Of a stretch of 59,949 nt of DNA, positions 35,401-42,972 are shown piece after piece. The position numbers and the translations under genes were made by a program. The DNA is from JBKEAJ01 sp047972135 (GTDB lineage: Bacteria > Bacteroidota > Bacteroidia > Bacteroidales > Prolixibacteraceae): assembly GCA_047972135.1 (NCBI GenBank), contig JBKEAJ010000137.1, positions 1-59,949 on the forward strand. Direction: 5' to 3'. The first letter of the stretch is position 1, and the number at the start of each line of letters is the position of its first letter. The notes below the pieces were generated by a model that did no database searches, was not told where the DNA came from, and was given only the letters and a program-made list of their open reading frames with translations.

Positions 35401-38005
35401 TTTATTTTTTGGAGCAAAGGAAGATAGTTATAAAGTCGGCGATGTTGTAGAAATGGAAATTCCGACAACGGAGAGTGGCAATCTTTTAGTCAGTGTAGAA
35501 AATGGAGTCGGAGTAATTAATCATTTCACACAGAGCTGTGAGAAAGGCAGTACGAAGATAGAATTTAAGGCGACGGCGGAGATGGTTCCCAATATTTACG
35601 TTTCGGTGTTGGCGGTTCAGCCCCATCAGAAAACTGTTAACGATTTGCCTATTCGTATGTTTGGTATTGCCAATGTGAATATCTCCAATCCCAACTCTCA
35701 TCTTGAGCCTGTGATAGACTTAGGCGGCAAGAGTAAATTTGCAAGTAGCGACGAAGTTTCGATTAAAATCAGCGAAAAGAATAAGCAAAAAATGTATTAC
35801 TCGCTTTCAATCGTTGATGAGGGCTTGCTGTCTATCACCAATTTCAGAACCCCTAAGCCGTGGGCGCAGTTTAATAAGAAAGTAGCTTTGGGAGTAAAGA
35901 CTTGGGATTTGTACGATAATATATTTGGAGCAATGGCGGGGGAGTATGCCATGATTTCCCCTGCGGGAGGAGGTGATTTTATAGACTACAAATCAATGCA
36001 AGATATAAATGCCAAGCGCTATGTTCCTGTGATTAAGAATTTTGGAGTTTTCGAGCTAGGAGCAGGAAAGACAAATAAATTTACATTTAAAGTACCCAAC
36101 TACAACGGGGAATTACGAGTACAAGTGGTTGCAATATCAGAGGAGCAAGCTTACGGCTCATCCGAGAAGAGTATGATTATCCGCAATCCGATTACCCTTT
36201 ATGCGACATTACCAAGAGTTTTACGCCCCAACGAGAAAGCAAAAATGCCGGTAACACTTTTCTGTGATGATGGGATTAGTAATGTTTCCTTGAGTGTAAG
36301 TTCAAGTGGTCCTGTCAAATTTGCTTCGAGCACTCAGAATGTTAAGGTTACGCCAAACGAAGATAACATTGTTTACTTTGATTTGGAGACTTTGAGTAAG
36401 GTGGGCACTGCAAGTGTTGAGGTTGTAGCAACAAGTGGTAGCAAGAAAAGTGTTTACAACATAAACTTAGGAGTATTCCCATCGAGCGATGAGATTACGG
36501 TTTCAAGCAAATTTGTTTTGGAAGCGGGCAAATCAGTAACAAAGAATGTTAGCAATATAGGAATGGAGGGTTCTAATAAGAACAGTATAGAATTTTCTAT
36601 CCTTCCGCCTATAAACATCAGTAAACGCTTGGCATACCTTGTAGGGTATCCACATGGTTGTGCGGAGCAGAAGTCTTCCAAATTGTTCTCTCAGCTATAT
36701 CTTGATAGGTTGGTAGAGCTTACACCACAGCAAAGACAAGATATCAGCTATAATATTAACGAGGGTATTAGACTCTTGTATCAACACCAAAAGAGTGATG
36801 GGTGCTTTGGTTATTGGAGTAGTAGAGGCTTCGTGAATATGTGGGCTACGAGTTATGTAGGAAACTTCCTGTTGGAGGCTAAGCGTTTGGGCTACAATGT
36901 TTCGCAGAGTGTTATAAATAATTGGATTAGCGCACAAACACGCATGGCTAAGAGTCCAGAGTCGTATTCTGGCTACAACTCTTCGTACGGTAACTTGATG
37001 CAGGCATACAGGCTTTATACCTTAGCATTGGCAGGAAAGCCTGTTACATCAGCCATGAATATATTGAAAGATAAAAATCTTGATGTTACATCTACTTATC
37101 TGCTTGCAGCCGCTTATGCACTTACGGGTGAGAAGAGTGTGGGGCGTGAGCTTGCGAAAGGGAGAGGGACAGAGACTCGAAGTAGAAGTAAGTACGGTTA
37201 CGACAATTCCACCTTTGGTTCCAGATTGCGAGACGATGCTATAATTATGGAAGCAATGTTGATTCTGGGCTATGAAGATGATGCTCTTATCTTAGCAGAG
37301 AATATTTCTAAATCGCTAAGTACGAGACATTGGTATAGTACTCAAACGACAGCATTCTGTTTCAAGGCCTTTGGAAATATAGCATCTGAGGTAATTGGAG
37401 ATGGCAAGCTAAAACTTAATATTGATGCTGATAAGACCGACGTAAGTATTAACTCCTCATCGCCGGCTTTCTTACAGGAACTACGCGAGGGAGACACGAA
37501 TGTAAAAATAGAAAATAAAGGCGAAGGAAATGTATATGCTTATATTGTTCAGAAAGGAGTGCCTATCAATCCTATAACAGAATCATCAAATAGTAAAGTA
37601 GAGATGAGTGTGTCTTATTACGACAAGGATGGTAATACTCTTGATATAAGCAGGTTGAAGCTAGGACAGACTGTCGTAGCACAAGTAACCCTTCGTAATC
37701 CGACGAGTTTCAGAATGGAGTATCTAGCTGTTTCTCAGGTATTTCCTTCGGGCTTGGAGATTATCAACAAACGAATACTTAGTGATGCGTCTGGTTCCAA
37801 GTCTGGAGATTTCTATCAAGATATACGTGATGACAGGGTGTATAGTTATTTTAATATAGAAGCAAAACAACAAAAGAGTTTTTCGGTGGAACTTACGGCA
37901 GCATACTTGGGAGAATTTAATCTTCCTGCCGTGTCGGTCGAAGCAATGTACGATAACTCTGTAAACGCTATTGTTAAAGGCGGCAGGGTAGTTATAACAA
38001 AATAG
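32426..38005 (+). CDS. Alpha-2-macroglobulin-like lipoprotein with thioester motif
   Basis: 1859 residues from the ATG at 32426, which gives a clean lipoprotein signal (MKVSYLYLVSLFSLLFISSCNK, lipobox ISSC). ATG at 32378 is an alternative with 16 extra residues. Features in order: macroglobulin/FN3-like domains; MG1-like bait region; VWRPGDTIYLNVMLED, a typical bacterial A2M segment near 635; A2M complement domain with YYSLSIVDEGLLSITNF; and a thioester domain with CAEQ at C1412-Q1415, then alpha-toroid helices. Bacterial A2Ms trap proteases at the envelope, often with PBP1C; no pbpC is adjacent here. The intact CxEQ suggests a working thioester. Confidence 0.92.
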   Translation: MKVSYLYLVSLFSLLFISSCNKTSDRKELDKAFDTEFRSHQNSFAPFISAFTDGRIYADSRIRVELMSKYEEKPGTIIDEDLFSFKPQISGTAVWVDNYTIEFTPSEKLKLGVLYEGTFHLGKIDANVDSKHKEFPMKFYVQKQYLKVKVDKVDVNAAKEDSSYCNILGTVTLANPVELSDIKSAVTVKIGGKEEKEIEWETISDTEFKYSVKNIKLTDDSNYAIVSWNGKQIESDDKGNRRVEIPAKNSFTITGYNVNQEDGEIEIYFSDDLKSLGNYVKANVTSTFEISGNTLIVIPSSFDDDGEVEITIKEGLKSSRGLKLQKTEVIVGSILYVKPALEILGKGNIAPQSSGIIVPFKARGLYSVDVRVIRIFSNNTAQFFQNYSYLGDNNNDYDDYYYDSGDRDIAKVGKLVSRRTVSLNVDNEEIRDWKMFKFDMSDFVDLKKGEIYRVILSFRKDLTPYGNSRTGGTKSIGNNSEMERYWTSFNYYYPPYDEWGDNDEPQNDSYYNYNKWSSRDFMASDIAIVAKKGSEDKYVVQCLDILGVEPMSGVKVSLLSYQQQEIANGTTDNLGFVELKYADDETPFLLVANKGESTSYLKVQDADSKSVSNFDVSGEKLVNGLKAFIYGERDVWRPGDTIYLNVMLEDKNDLVPYNHPVVMTLTNPDGVEVNKKTLRFKGTNIYEFPCVTSSSAQTGRWNVSVSVGNSLFSKSIKIETIKPNKIKAVINVEDKQIYTPHRVEDLTLKANWLHGSPASDLNANVEVTLRDVRTTFEGFGEYNFDDKHRRVSFRSFTLFDGELSSEGVGNLSFDEDDLEDIDVSGFLNMQFVTKVYEQGGDFSIASQSCKFSPYDEFVGINIPKENSSRTYFETDKDYQFNIKTVDENGEPISVDDIEVKMYRLSWSWWWESRYNDFATFNHSSYRISKNLGDVETNSSGDGQIDINIDKKDWGYYMIKVTLPNGNTCSDVAYFDCPASYGRRVAEGNGATDLFFGAKEDSYKVGDVVEMEIPTTESGNLLVSVENGVGVINHFTQSCEKGSTKIEFKATAEMVPNIYVSVLAVQPHQKTVNDLPIRMFGIANVNISNPNSHLEPVIDLGGKSKFASSDEVSIKISEKNKQKMYYSLSIVDEGLLSITNFRTPKPWAQFNKKVALGVKTWDLYDNIFGAMAGEYAMISPAGGGDFIDYKSMQDINAKRYVPVIKNFGVFELGAGKTNKFTFKVPNYNGELRVQVVAISEEQAYGSSEKSMIIRNPITLYATLPRVLRPNEKAKMPVTLFCDDGISNVSLSVSSSGPVKFASSTQNVKVTPNEDNIVYFDLETLSKVGTASVEVVATSGSKKSVYNINLGVFPSSDEITVSSKFVLEAGKSVTKNVSNIGMEGSNKNSIEFSILPPINISKRLAYLVGYPHGCAEQKSSKLFSQLYLDRLVELTPQQRQDISYNINEGIRLLYQHQKSDGCFGYWSSRGFVNMWATSYVGNFLLEAKRLGYNVSQSVINNWISAQTRMAKSPESYSGYNSSYGNLMQAYRLYTLALAGKPVTSAMNILKDKNLDVTSTYLLAAAYALTGEKSVGRELAKGRGTETRSRSKYGYDNSTFGSRLRDDAIIMEAMLILGYEDDALILAENISKSLSTRHWYSTQTTAFCFKAFGNIASEVIGDGKLKLNIDADKTDVSINSSSPAFLQELREGDTNVKIENKGEGNVYAYIVQKGVPINPITESSNSKVEMSVSYYDKDGNTLDISRLKLGQTVVAQVTLRNPTSFRMEYLAVSQVFPSGLEIINKRILSDASGSKSGDFYQDIRDDRVYSYFNIEAKQQKSFSVELTAAYLGEFNLPAVSVEAMYDNSVNAIVKGGRVVITK

Positions 38006-38020
38006 TGATACACATTCGAA

Positions 38021-38036
38021 TATTCAGATTTTCGGA
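38021..38036 (-). repeat. 16-bp dispersed motif, copy near A2M end
   Basis: The minus strand reads TCCGAAAATCTGAATA, identical to 40230-40245 upstream of the CapA-like gene. Intergenic in both places. Confidence 0.6.
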
Positions 38037-38055
38037 TGATGGATTTTAAGATTGT

Positions 38056-38079
38056 AGAGACGGGGCTTGCCTCGTCTCT
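38056..38079 (+). terminator. Hairpin after the alpha-2-macroglobulin gene
   Basis: AGAGACGGGGC (38056-38066) pairs with GCCTCGTCTCT (38069-38079) with one G-T pair; a few T-rich bases follow (TATTTATT). About 50 bases after the stop; plausible terminator. Confidence 0.55.
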
Positions 38080-38099
38080 TATTTATTGATGAATATTAT

Positions 38100-38107
38100 T
38101 ACCTTTG
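38100..38107 (+). promoter_or_regulatory. -7 box for marC-family gene
   Basis: TACCTTTG, ending 24 bases before the ATG at 38132. No clear -33 TTTG. Confidence 0.5.
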
Positions 38108-38131
38108 CAAGATATTATATTTTAAGTAGCT

Positions 38132-38722
38132 ATGTTTAAAGATTTTAGTTTTCGCGAGGTCTTGGCAGCATTTATGATATTGTTTGCCGTCATAGATATT
38201 TTGGGGTCTGTGCCTATTGTTGTGGGGATAAAGCGTAGAGTAGGAGAGGTTAATGCCTTTAAGATAAGTATAATATCCTTCAGTTTGCTACTGTTGTTTC
38301 TCTTTGTTGGCGAGGCATTTTTGAAATTCTATGGTATTGATGTGTCGTCTTTTGCCATTGCCGGAGCCTTAATTTTATTTGTTTTGGCACTGGAGATGAT
38401 AATGGGTTGGGAGCTTTTTAAGTATGAGTTGCCCTCGGCGGCAGGGCTCGTACCTTTAGCCTTTCCCTTAATAGCAGGGGCGGCATCGTTCACTACTTTG
38501 TTGGCAATGCGCGCCGAGTATCACAAGATTAATGTAGTGATAGCCTTATTTCTAAATATGGTAGTGGTGTACATAGTATTGAAGTCTACATCAAAAATAG
38601 AAAAAATTGTTGGCGAGGCAGGCTTGTTTGTTTTAAAGAAGTTTTTTGGAGTAATAGTATTGGCAATATCGGTAAAGCTGTTTCTAAACAATCTGTTTAT
38701 CGCTTTGGCAAATCATCAGTAG
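38132..38722 (+). CDS. MarC-family integral membrane protein
   Basis: 196 residues with six predicted membrane helices. Family pattern: AAFMILFAVIDILGSVPIVVGI at the start, LAFPLIAGAASFTTLLAM in the second half, and a closing VIVLAISVKLFLNNL. Named for a locus near mar in E. coli but not established in multidrug resistance; function remains unassigned for most members (sometimes called NAAT amino-acid transporters). Monocistronic with a palindromic terminator. Confidence 0.9.
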   Translation: MFKDFSFREVLAAFMILFAVIDILGSVPIVVGIKRRVGEVNAFKISIISFSLLLLFLFVGEAFLKFYGIDVSSFAIAGALILFVLALEMIMGWELFKYELPSAAGLVPLAFPLIAGAASFTTLLAMRAEYHKINVVIALFLNMVVVYIVLKSTSKIEKIVGEAGLFVLKKFFGVIVLAISVKLFLNNLFIALANHQ

Positions 38723-38732
38723 CAAAATAGAT

Positions 38733-38775
38733 AAAAATAAAAGTCCACAAACACAGTTTGTGGACTTTTATTTTT
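38733..38775. terminator. Perfect 43-bp palindromic bidirectional terminator
   Basis: Twenty bases (38733-38752) pair with 38756-38775 around ACA. The GC core GTCCACAAAC/GTTTGTGGAC is flanked by A/T tracts on both sides, so it can end marC (plus) and tRNA-Gln (minus). Confidence 0.92.
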
Positions 38776-38776
38776 G

Positions 38777-38849
38777 TTGACCCACTAGGGCTCGAACCTA
38801 GACTCTTCTGAACCAAAATCAGACGTGTTGCCAGTTACACCATGGGTCA
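38777..38849 (-). tRNA. trnQ: tRNA-Gln (TTG anticodon)
   Basis: Minus-strand 73-base cloverleaf from TGACCCA to discriminator A. Acceptor TGACCCA/TGGGTCA, D-stem GTGT/ACAC, anticodon stem TCTGA/TCAGA with loop TTTTGGT (anticodon TTG), T-arm CTAGG-TTCGAGC-CCTAG. CCA is not encoded. It starts with T1-A72, usual for bacterial tRNA-Gln. Confidence 0.96.
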
Positions 38850-38878
38850 ATCAATAGCTGTCTTTCTCTAAGACGGTG

Positions 38879-38909
38879 CAAAAGTAGTCATAATTTTATT
38901 TCTGTCAAA
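38879..38909 (-). promoter_or_regulatory. Promoter for tRNA-Gln
   Basis: Minus strand TTTG (38909-38906), exactly 19 bases, TACTTTTG (38886-38879): full consensus match, 29 bases before the mature tRNA 5' end. Confidence 0.8.
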
Positions 38910-38986
38910 ACTCCGTGTATTTTTTTTGTTTAATTGTTTGAAGTTGGAATGTTTGGGTCACGGCATCTCAACATCAAATAAAATAT

Positions 38987-38994
38987 TATTTTTG
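38987..38994 (+). promoter_or_regulatory. -7 box for the lactonase-fold lipoprotein gene
   Basis: TATTTTTG matches TAnnTTTG; ATG is 51 bases downstream. The -33 element is not evident. Confidence 0.4.
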
Positions 38995-39045
38995 TATCGG
39001 TCTAACATTCGATGTCTAAATACCAAGGGTACTAAAATATAAATA

Positions 39046-40152
39046 ATGAAAGTACTTACTTATATCATAATATTAGCAGCACTTGTGTCGTGTAGCATGG
39101 ATAGTGAGGAATATAAGCTATTGGTGTCTGGTTACACCCTTGGCACTGAGATGGGTTTTGCCGAGCTCATGTTGAAGGATGATGGGCGTTTTGTAGAAAT
39201 AAATAAATACTATAATGTTGGAGCAAACCCTTCCTTCTTTGCGCTATCCGAAGATGCGAAAAGCCTCTATTTTGTAAATGAGCTTGATAGTTTTGCAGGA
39301 CAGCATTCGGGAGGAATGATCATACTTGGTTTGGATGAGCAGGTGGGGGAGTGGGTCATAAAATCGAGCATTCCCGTAGACGGGACTATTCCTTGTCACA
39401 TCAATCTTATAGGAGAGGAGCGGTTTACAATCAATACTAACTATGGCGATGGTTCGGTGTCGGTAGTGGATATTGATGATATTGAGAACCCCAAACAGTG
39501 TTTTTACTTTATTACGAATGATACAAGCCGTCAATCACGTATGCACTCGTCGATAGTTGGCAAGGATGGTAAGTCGGTCTATATTGCTGATTTGGGAAAA
39601 GACAGGATATGGTACTTTGTGCTTACTGATAATGGGGAGCTAACACAGTTTGATAACGGATTTTTGCAAATGGATAGCTTAGACGGTCCTCGCCATATGG
39701 AGTTTTCCAAAGATGGAAATTATTTATATGTACTTAATGAACTGTCGTCGTCGGTGGCTACATGTCGGGTTAATGCAGATAAGGGTCTTAGTGTTGTAGA
39801 CAAAATATCGACTCTTCCTCCTGATTATAATGGTGAGAATGCTTGTGCCGATATTCATATCTCTGGAGACGGACGCTTTCTATATGTCTCAAATAGAGGG
39901 CATAATTCCATTACTGTATTTGGAGTAAATCAGGATGACGGAGGGTTAACCTTTCTAAAAACAATATCGGTGGAAGGCAACTGGCCACGAAATTTTGTAC
40001 TGTCCTCCGACGGCAGTTTATTGATTGTTGCCAATCAGCGGTCAAAGAGTTTGAGTGTTTTTAGAAGGGATGCAGCAAGTGGCGATATAAGTTTCATAAG
40101 TAAAAAGGAGTTTGAGTTTTCGCCATCATGTGTGAAATTCGATGATAATTGA
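39046..40152 (+). CDS. Lactonase-family beta-propeller lipoprotein
   Basis: 368 residues. N-terminal signal ends in LVSCS (lipobox), so probably lipid-anchored. Seven-blade propeller of the 6-phosphogluconolactonase/Lactonase family: YTLGTEMGF start, GPRHMEFSKDGNYLYVLNELSSSVATCRV, ADIHISGDGRFLYVSNRGHNSITVF, and NWPRNFVLSSDGSLLIVANQRSKSLSVF. Cytoplasmic Pgl hydrolyses 6-phosphogluconolactone, but this one is exported, so the true substrate is uncertain. Confidence 0.85.
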   Translation: MKVLTYIIILAALVSCSMDSEEYKLLVSGYTLGTEMGFAELMLKDDGRFVEINKYYNVGANPSFFALSEDAKSLYFVNELDSFAGQHSGGMIILGLDEQVGEWVIKSSIPVDGTIPCHINLIGEERFTINTNYGDGSVSVVDIDDIENPKQCFYFITNDTSRQSRMHSSIVGKDGKSVYIADLGKDRIWYFVLTDNGELTQFDNGFLQMDSLDGPRHMEFSKDGNYLYVLNELSSSVATCRVNADKGLSVVDKISTLPPDYNGENACADIHISGDGRFLYVSNRGHNSITVFGVNQDDGGLTFLKTISVEGNWPRNFVLSSDGSLLIVANQRSKSLSVFRRDAASGDISFISKKEFEFSPSCVKFDDN

Positions 40153-40229
40153 AAATAAAAATATCATGTTTAGTCGTTGAACTGTTTCTCTGTTTAAAGT
40201 TGAATAATAAATTGGTTGTCAGTCAGATG

Positions 40230-40266
40230 TCCGAAAATCTGAATATCTGAGTGTCTGAATATCTGA
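40230..40266 (+). repeat. Short internal direct repeat before the CapA-like gene
   Basis: TCTGAATATCTGA occurs at 40238-40250 and again at 40254-40266, separated by three bases, and the first 16 bases (TCCGAAAATCTGAATA) recur in inverse orientation at 38021-38036. Confidence 0.55.
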
Positions 40267-40287
40267 CAATTATAAAAAATATAGAAA

Positions 40288-41553
40288 ATGAAAGTGAGAA
40301 TTATTATTCTGTTAGCATTTGTGTGCCAGTCGTTTATTTCGTCAGGACAAGATAAAGTCAGCCTTCTATTCATTGGCGATGTGATGGGACATGGACCACA
40401 AATCAAGTCTGCCTATATTGATTCTTTGGGTATATACGATTATCATCATTGTTTTAAGTATATTGAGCCGAGTATACGCAGTGCTGATGTAACAATAGCA
40501 AATCTTGAGGTGACGCTTGGAGGGTATCCCTATCAGGGTTATCCTCATTTTTCCTCGCCCGACACTTTGGTTGATGCACTAGTCGATGCTGGCATTGATG
40601 TGTTGGTGACAGCAAACAATCATATACTCGACAGAGGAAAGAAAGGACTGAATCGCACAATGAATGTTCTTGATGCTAAGGGAGTTCCACACACAGGAGC
40701 ATTTAGAGATAGTGCCGACCGCAAGAAGCGTAATCCACTTATTATCGAGACTAAGGGATTTAAGTTGGCACTATTGAATTATACTTATGGAACAAACGGC
40801 ATAGAACAAGAAGCTCCGAATATCGTGAATTATATTGATACGGCAGTGATTAGTAAGGATATTTCGTATACGCAGAGCTTGGGGGTTGACAAGATTATTG
40901 TGTTTGTGCATTGGGGTTTGGAGTATAAATTGCAAGCTGTATCCTCTCAAGTACTTTTGAAAGATTTTTTGTGGTCTCAGGGTATTGATGTTTTGATAGG
41001 TTCTCACCCTCACGTGGTAGAGCCTGTAATTTGGGAGAAAACACCAGAACACAATAGGATGGTGGCATATAGTTTGGGGAATTTTATTTCCAATCAGCGA
41101 ACTTCGCCGCGCGACGGAGGAATGATGGTTATGGTGACACTTGAAAAAGATGCAGAGACAACAGCAATCTCTGATGTATCCTATCAGCTAACATGGGTTG
41201 ACACTCCTGAGGAAGACGGCAAAAAGAAATATTATGTGATGCCTGCACGCTTGTATGCCAATGACACAGTTGCACTCAGTTCTTCTTCGATATATCAGCA
41301 AAACAGATATATTGCAGCATCGGGAGAGGTTTTTGCAAATAATGTTAATGTTTTGGAGTCCATATACTATAGGACTATCGACAAGCCGCTTGCCCCTCTT
41401 GTTTTTGACGACACATATTTTGACGAGATATTTAGTGATGGGGAGCTGACGGTAGAATTGGAGAATAGCACGACAGAATTGGAGTCTTCGAGGTATGTTC
41501 AAATTTCAGAGGAGTTGCAAGCTAAAGGTAGAAAGCGAAAAAAGAGTAAATAA
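40288..41553 (+). CDS. CapA-family (PGA_cap) secreted metallophosphatase-like protein
   Basis: 421 residues with signal peptide (SFISSGQ). PGA_cap fold of the calcineurin-like superfamily: LLFIGDVMGHG, then ANLEVTLGG, VTANNHILDRGKKGL, FVHWGLEYK, GSHPHVVEPV and SLGNFISNQ, the metal- and phosphate-site residues in order. Named for poly-gamma-glutamate capsule protein CapA, but the capBC genes are absent here, so capsule synthesis is unproven. A basic tail (KGRKRKKSK) ends the protein. Confidence 0.88.
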   Translation: MKVRIIILLAFVCQSFISSGQDKVSLLFIGDVMGHGPQIKSAYIDSLGIYDYHHCFKYIEPSIRSADVTIANLEVTLGGYPYQGYPHFSSPDTLVDALVDAGIDVLVTANNHILDRGKKGLNRTMNVLDAKGVPHTGAFRDSADRKKRNPLIIETKGFKLALLNYTYGTNGIEQEAPNIVNYIDTAVISKDISYTQSLGVDKIIVFVHWGLEYKLQAVSSQVLLKDFLWSQGIDVLIGSHPHVVEPVIWEKTPEHNRMVAYSLGNFISNQRTSPRDGGMMVMVTLEKDAETTAISDVSYQLTWVDTPEEDGKKKYYVMPARLYANDTVALSSSSIYQQNRYIAASGEVFANNVNVLESIYYRTIDKPLAPLVFDDTYFDEIFSDGELTVELENSTTELESSRYVQISEELQAKGRKRKKSK

Positions 41554-41583
41554 AAGAGCACCGTCCATTAGGCTGATGCTCTT
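41554..41583 (-). terminator. Terminator for the aspartate-type aminotransferase
   Basis: AAGAGCA (41554-41560) pairs with TGCTCTT (41577-41583). On the minus strand the stem is followed by T-rich sequence, placing the transcript end about 25 bases after the aminotransferase stop and overlapping the end of the convergent CapA-like gene. Confidence 0.6.
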
Positions 41584-41606
41584 AGTTATGAAAAAAAACA
41601 AAGTTA

Positions 41607-42803
41607 TTATTTTAATTTTGCCATAGCCTCTTTCATCCTTGTCATTGCTTTTATAAGATTTTCTTCGGAAGCGGCATAAGATATTCTGAGACATTTGGGA
41701 GCCCCGAAAGCAGAACCTGAAACGACTCCTATTTGAGCGTTACTAAGCAAATACATACTTAAATCGTCGGCATCGTTTATTGTTGTAGTTCCGTCAGACT
41801 TTCCGTAATAGGCAGACACGTCAGGAAATACATAGAATGCACCCTCTGGAACGCTAGTTTTAAGATTTGGTATTTCAGATAGTTTGTCGATTACCAAGTC
41901 TCTTCGTTCTTTAAACTTACTCACCATTTTGGCAACTTCGGAATTGTCGGAGTTGATAGCTTCGGCAGAGCAGATTTGTGCGACAGAGTTTGGTCCAGAG
42001 GTGTATTGCCCTTGCAGTTTTATCATTGCTTTAGAAATCCATGTAGGAGCGGCGGTATATCCGATGCGGTATCCAGTCATGGCATAAGCCTTTGACACTC
42101 CGTTTATTACTACGGTTCTGTCTTTCATGTTACTGATTTCTGCAATAGAGGTGTGCTTCACGCCGTAGGTGATGTATTCGTATATTTCGTCGGAGATAAC
42201 GATAATGTTGGGGTGTTTTTCCAGCACTGCAACGAGAGCCTCTAGCTCTTTCTTTGTATAAACACTGCCTGTTGGATTTGAAGGACTGTTGAAGAGGAAA
42301 ACTTTTGTTTTCGGAGTTATTGCTTGTTCAAGCTGTTGAGCGGTGATTTTAAAATCGGTTTCCACACCTGCTTCAATAACCACGCTTTTACCTTCTGACA
42401 GAGTAACAAGTTCCACATAAGTAACCCAATACGGAGCGGGGATAATTACTTCATCGTCTTTGTCGACAAGAGTTTGCAGAGCATTTGCAAGCGAGTGTTT
42501 AGCTCCGTTTGACACACAGATTTGTCCTTGCTCGTAGCTGAGATTATTATCTTTTTTAAGTTTTTTTATAATCGCCTCACGTATAATGGGATATCCCGGT
42601 ACGGGTGAATAGTGAGAGTAGTTGTCGTCTATTGCTTTTTTTGCAGCATTTTTTATGAACTCGGGGGTGTCAAAATCGGGTTCTCCAACTCCAAGACTAA
42701 TAATATCAAGACCTTGTTCTTTCAGCTCACGGCTTTTTTGTGCCATCGCTAAGGTTGCAGACTCAGCAAGATTTGCAACTCTACTAGCTATTTTCTGTGT
42801 CAT
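41607..42803 (-). CDS. PLP-dependent aminotransferase, aspartate type
   Basis: 398 residues, class I/II fold type I. Starts MTQKIASRVANLAESATLAMAQKSRELK, typical of AspC/AatA-like enzymes. Signatures: LGVGEPDFDTPEFI (substrate side), PYWVTY, NSPSNPTGSVYTKKEL, SDEIYEYI, and PLP-lysine GVSKAYAMTGYRIGY. Likely aspartate:2-oxoglutarate aminotransferase. The ATG at 42803 is preferred over an upstream 13-residue extension because it matches the family start. Confidence 0.93.
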   Translation of the reverse strand: MTQKIASRVANLAESATLAMAQKSRELKEQGLDIISLGVGEPDFDTPEFIKNAAKKAIDDNYSHYSPVPGYPIIREAIIKKLKKDNNLSYEQGQICVSNGAKHSLANALQTLVDKDDEVIIPAPYWVTYVELVTLSEGKSVVIEAGVETDFKITAQQLEQAITPKTKVFLFNSPSNPTGSVYTKKELEALVAVLEKHPNIIVISDEIYEYITYGVKHTSIAEISNMKDRTVVINGVSKAYAMTGYRIGYTAAPTWISKAMIKLQGQYTSGPNSVAQICSAEAINSDNSEVAKMVSKFKERRDLVIDKLSEIPNLKTSVPEGAFYVFPDVSAYYGKSDGTTTINDADDLSMYLLSNAQIGVVSGSAFGAPKCLRISYAASEENLIKAMTRMKEAMAKLK

Positions 42804-42839
42804 AACTATATTGGATTTTTTTAGAATTATTATTAGGAG

Positions 42840-42847
42840 CAAATATA
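42840..42847 (-). promoter_or_regulatory. -7 box for the aspartate-type aminotransferase
   Basis: Minus strand TATATTTG. ATG at 42803 is 36 bases downstream. No TTTG at standard -33 spacing. Confidence 0.45.
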
Positions 42848-42934
42848 TGAAAAACTATCTTATAGAGCATCAAATAGATAAATTACTATTTGTAAATGCG
42901 CGTCGCATGTAGCGTATAGCAATATAAAATTCTC

Positions 42935-42942
42935 TATATTTG
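42935..42942 (+). promoter_or_regulatory. -7 box for the Ig-like lipoprotein gene
   Basis: TATATTTG overlaps the first possible TTG start (42940) of the downstream frame, so that codon would lie upstream of the transcript start. Confidence 0.5.
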
Positions 42943-42972
42943 TGGGCTGAAATAGGAGTAGAACAAATTAGA

